Below, piece after piece: positions 5,551-6,898 of a DNA stretch of 6,898 bases. The notes below the pieces were generated by a model. It had not been told where the DNA came from. It was given only the letters and a program-made list of their open reading frames with translations, and searched no databases. The stretch is from Pseudomonadota bacterium (GTDB lineage Bacteria > Pseudomonadota > Alphaproteobacteria > Rhodobacterales > Rhodobacteraceae), in NCBI GenBank assembly GCA_021813645.1, contig JAKAJW010000324.1, positions 1 to 6,898 on the forward strand. Direction: 5' to 3'. The position numbers were made by a program, and so were the translations under genes. Each line of letters starts with the position of its first letter. The first letter of the stretch is position 1.

Positions 5551-6396
5551 ATGAAACTTTTGCGCTACGGCCCGAAAGGGGCGGAAAAACCGGGCATGCT
5601 CGACGCCGACGGGGGGATCCGCGACCTCTCGGGCGTGGTGGCCGATATCGCCGGCGCGGTGCTGACGCCCGAAGGGCTGGCCAAGCTTGCCGCGATCGAT
5701 CCGGCCACGCTGCCGCGTGTCGAGGGGGCGGTGCGCTACGGGCCCTGCGTGGGCCAGGTCGGCAAGTTCATGTGCATCGGATTGAACTACGCCGATCATG
5801 CGGCGGAGACCGGGGCGGAGATCCCGAAGGAGCCGATCCTGTTCATGAAGGCGACCTCGGCGCTCAACGGGCCGAACGACGACGTGGTGATCCCGCGCGG
5901 GTCGGAAAAGACCGATTGGGAGGTCGAGCTTGGCGTCATCATCGGCAAGCCGGCGAAATATGTCTCGGAGGCCGAGGCGCTCGAGCATGTCGCCGGCTAT
6001 TGCGTGATCAACGACTATTCCGAACGTGCCTTCCAGGCCGAGCGGGGCGGGCAGTGGACCAAGGGCAAGAGCCAGGACACCTTCGGCCCGATCGGCCCCT
6101 GGCTGGTCACCCGCGACGAGGTGGCCGACCCGCAGAAGCTGGCGATGTGGCTGACCGTGAACGGGGTGACGCGGCAGGACGGCTCGACCAAGACGATGGT
6201 TTTCGGGGTGGCGCAGCTGGTCAGCTATCTGAGCCAGTTCATGACCCTGCATCCGGGCGACGTGATTTCCTCCGGCACCCCGCCGGGCGTGGGGCTGGGG
6301 ATGAAGCCGCCGGTCTATCTGAAGCCGGGCGACGTCGTGGAGCTTGGGATCGAAGGGCTCGGCCAGCAGCGCCAGGTGCTGAAGGCCGATATCTGA
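5551..6396 (+). CDS. Fumarylacetoacetate hydrolase family protein
   Basis: The 281-residue soluble protein belongs to the FAH superfamily (COG0179 type), metal-dependent enzymes that cleave or decarboxylate 2,4-dioxo acids and related compounds. The fold region starts at GKFMCIGLNYADHAAE (71-86). The metal ligands are Glu124 and Glu126 in DWEVELGVI and Asp155 in VINDYSER. The conserved GGQWTKGKSQDTFGPIGPWL (166-185) and SGTPPGVGLGMKPP (241-254) are both present. This form resembles the sugar-acid branch, such as 2,4-diketo-3-deoxy-rhamnonate or -fuconate hydrolases, and proteins often annotated ureidoglycolate lyase. The substrate cannot be assigned, because no pathway genes are adjacent. The AGGGAG ribosome-binding site overlaps the stop codon of the preceding channel gene, implying cotranscription. 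It ends at hairpins beginning 24 bases downstream. Confidence 0.93.
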   Translation: MKLLRYGPKGAEKPGMLDADGGIRDLSGVVADIAGAVLTPEGLAKLAAIDPATLPRVEGAVRYGPCVGQVGKFMCIGLNYADHAAETGAEIPKEPILFMKATSALNGPNDDVVIPRGSEKTDWEVELGVIIGKPAKYVSEAEALEHVAGYCVINDYSERAFQAERGGQWTKGKSQDTFGPIGPWLVTRDEVADPQKLAMWLTVNGVTRQDGSTKTMVFGVAQLVSYLSQFMTLHPGDVISSGTPPGVGLGMKPPVYLKPGDVVELGIEGLGQQRQVLKADI

Positions 6397-6419
6397 TCCG
6401 CACCGGATCTGGCAGGAAG

Positions 6420-6447
6420 CCCGGCCGGCCCCGCGGGGCCGGCCGGG
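6420..6447. repeat. 28-bp perfect GC palindrome after the FAH-family gene
   Basis: Bases 6420-6433 (CCCGGCCGGCCCCG) are the exact reverse complement of 6434-6447. In RNA this would form a 12-bp GC stem with a CGCG loop. No T-run follows on either strand. It probably helps 3'-end processing or stability ahead of the true terminator at 6455-6480. Confidence 0.75.
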
Positions 6448-6454
6448 ATCCGAT

Positions 6455-6480
6455 GGGCGGCTGCGTCAGCCGCCCGTTTT
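6455..6480 (+). terminator. Intrinsic terminator of the channel-FAH operon
   Basis: A 9-bp stem (GGGCGGCTG at 6455-6463 pairing with 6467-6475) has a 3-base CGT loop and is followed by G and TTTT at 6477-6480. It reads in the plus direction. It overlaps the last codons and the stop codon of the convergent copper chaperone gene, so the same DNA encodes the Lys-Thr-Gly-Gly end of that protein. In the minus direction no T-run follows. Confidence 0.8.
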
Positions 6481-6898
6481 CATTCCGCCCATCGCCGCGT
6501 CGATGGTGACATCCACCTTGACTTTGCCGGCATTCTGGAAAATGAGCGTCAGCGGCACGCTGGAGCCGGCTTTCAGCGGGGCCTTCAGGCCCATCAGCAT
6601 GACGTGGTAGCCGCCGTGCTTCAGCGCCACCGAGCCATGGGGCGGGATTTCGATCTTATCGACCTCGGCCATGGTGGCGACGCCGCTCGCAGCCACGCGG
6701 GTCTGGTGCACCTGTACGGCCTCGGCCATCTCGCCCGCTGCGCCGATCAGATAATCCGGCGTGTCGCCGTTGTTCTTAATGGTCATGAAGGCGCCGCCGG
6801 ACATCTGTCCGGCGCGGGTGGCCGCGGCATGGGGGGCGAGGATCTCGAGATTGCCGAGCTTGAAGTCCTTGGCCTGCGCCGCGACGGCGGCGTCCGTC
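6466..6898 (-). CDS. PCuAC family periplasmic copper chaperone (5' end outside window)
   Basis: The minus-strand frame ends with TGA at 6468-6466 and continues past the right edge. 143 codons are visible. They begin TDAAVAAQAKDFKLGNLEIL, which looks like the end of a signal peptide and the first strand of the domain. An internal ATG at 6804 is not the start, because conserved sequence lies before it. The copper-binding pattern H-x11-M-x21-H-x-M is complete: His (6708-6706), Met (6672-6670), and HVM in the GGYHVMLMGLKAP segment near 6606-6598. The methionine that often lies close after the first histidine is absent (HQTRV here). PCuAC proteins carry Cu(I) in the periplasm, chiefly toward the CuA or CuB site of cytochrome oxidase. 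No partner gene such as senC/sco is visible. Confidence 0.93.
   Translation of the reverse strand, partial: TDAAVAAQAKDFKLGNLEILAPHAAATRAGQMSGGAFMTIKNNGDTPDYLIGAAGEMAEAVQVHQTRVAASGVATMAEVDKIEIPPHGSVALKHGGYHVMLMGLKAPLKAGSSVPLTLIFQNAGKVKVDVTIDAAMGGMKTGG

Overview
The window is a high-GC stretch of ordinary alphaproteobacterial chromosome, most likely from the Rhodobacterales (Rhodobacter/Paracoccus-like). This placement rests on the GC-rich codon use, the glnK-amtB pair, an aromatic aminotransferase of the type known from Paracoccus, and alphaproteobacterial-looking SmpB and PCuAC proteins. It is inference from protein character, not from a database search.

Layout from left to right. Bases 1-140 hold the start of a minus-strand gene that runs off the left edge; it may be a class A penicillin-binding protein, but only the low-complexity N-terminus is visible. 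A 290-base divergent intergenic region follows, with a cluster of TTTG(C/T)GCAA-type repeats. Then comes glnK-amtB on the plus strand (nitrogen signalling protein and ammonium channel), closed by a strong intrinsic terminator. From 2332 to 4889 the minus strand carries smpB, then sseA (3-mercaptopyruvate sulfurtransferase), then an aspartate/aromatic aminotransferase, in that order of transcription and probably as one operon. Divergent from smpB, a plus-strand pair encodes a small potassium-channel-like membrane protein and a fumarylacetoacetate-hydrolase-family enzyme 10 bases apart. This pair ends at a terminator that overlaps the 3' end of a convergent minus-strand PCuAC copper chaperone gene, whose 5' end lies beyond the right edge.

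Functional links. GlnK and AmtB form the well-known nitrogen-sensing and ammonium-uptake pair. The aminotransferase and SseA may be linked through cysteine and sulfur metabolism, since transamination of cysteine gives 3-mercaptopyruvate, the SseA substrate. The stop codon of sseA and the start of the aminotransferase are separated by 3 bases. The reason for smpB heading this operon, and for pairing a channel with an FAH enzyme, is not evident from the sequence.

The least ordinary feature is a pair of short arrays of an 11-bp direct repeat (consensus TCGGTGCGAAA). They lie at 2196-2250 and 4940-4994, in opposite orientation, and bracket the smpB-sseA-aminotransferase operon. Their 37-bp cores match at 35 positions. 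One lies in the intergenic region between two convergent genes and the other between two divergent genes. They look like members of a dispersed repeat or protein-binding-site family. I see no mobile element, phage, CRISPR array, defence system or RNA gene in this window.
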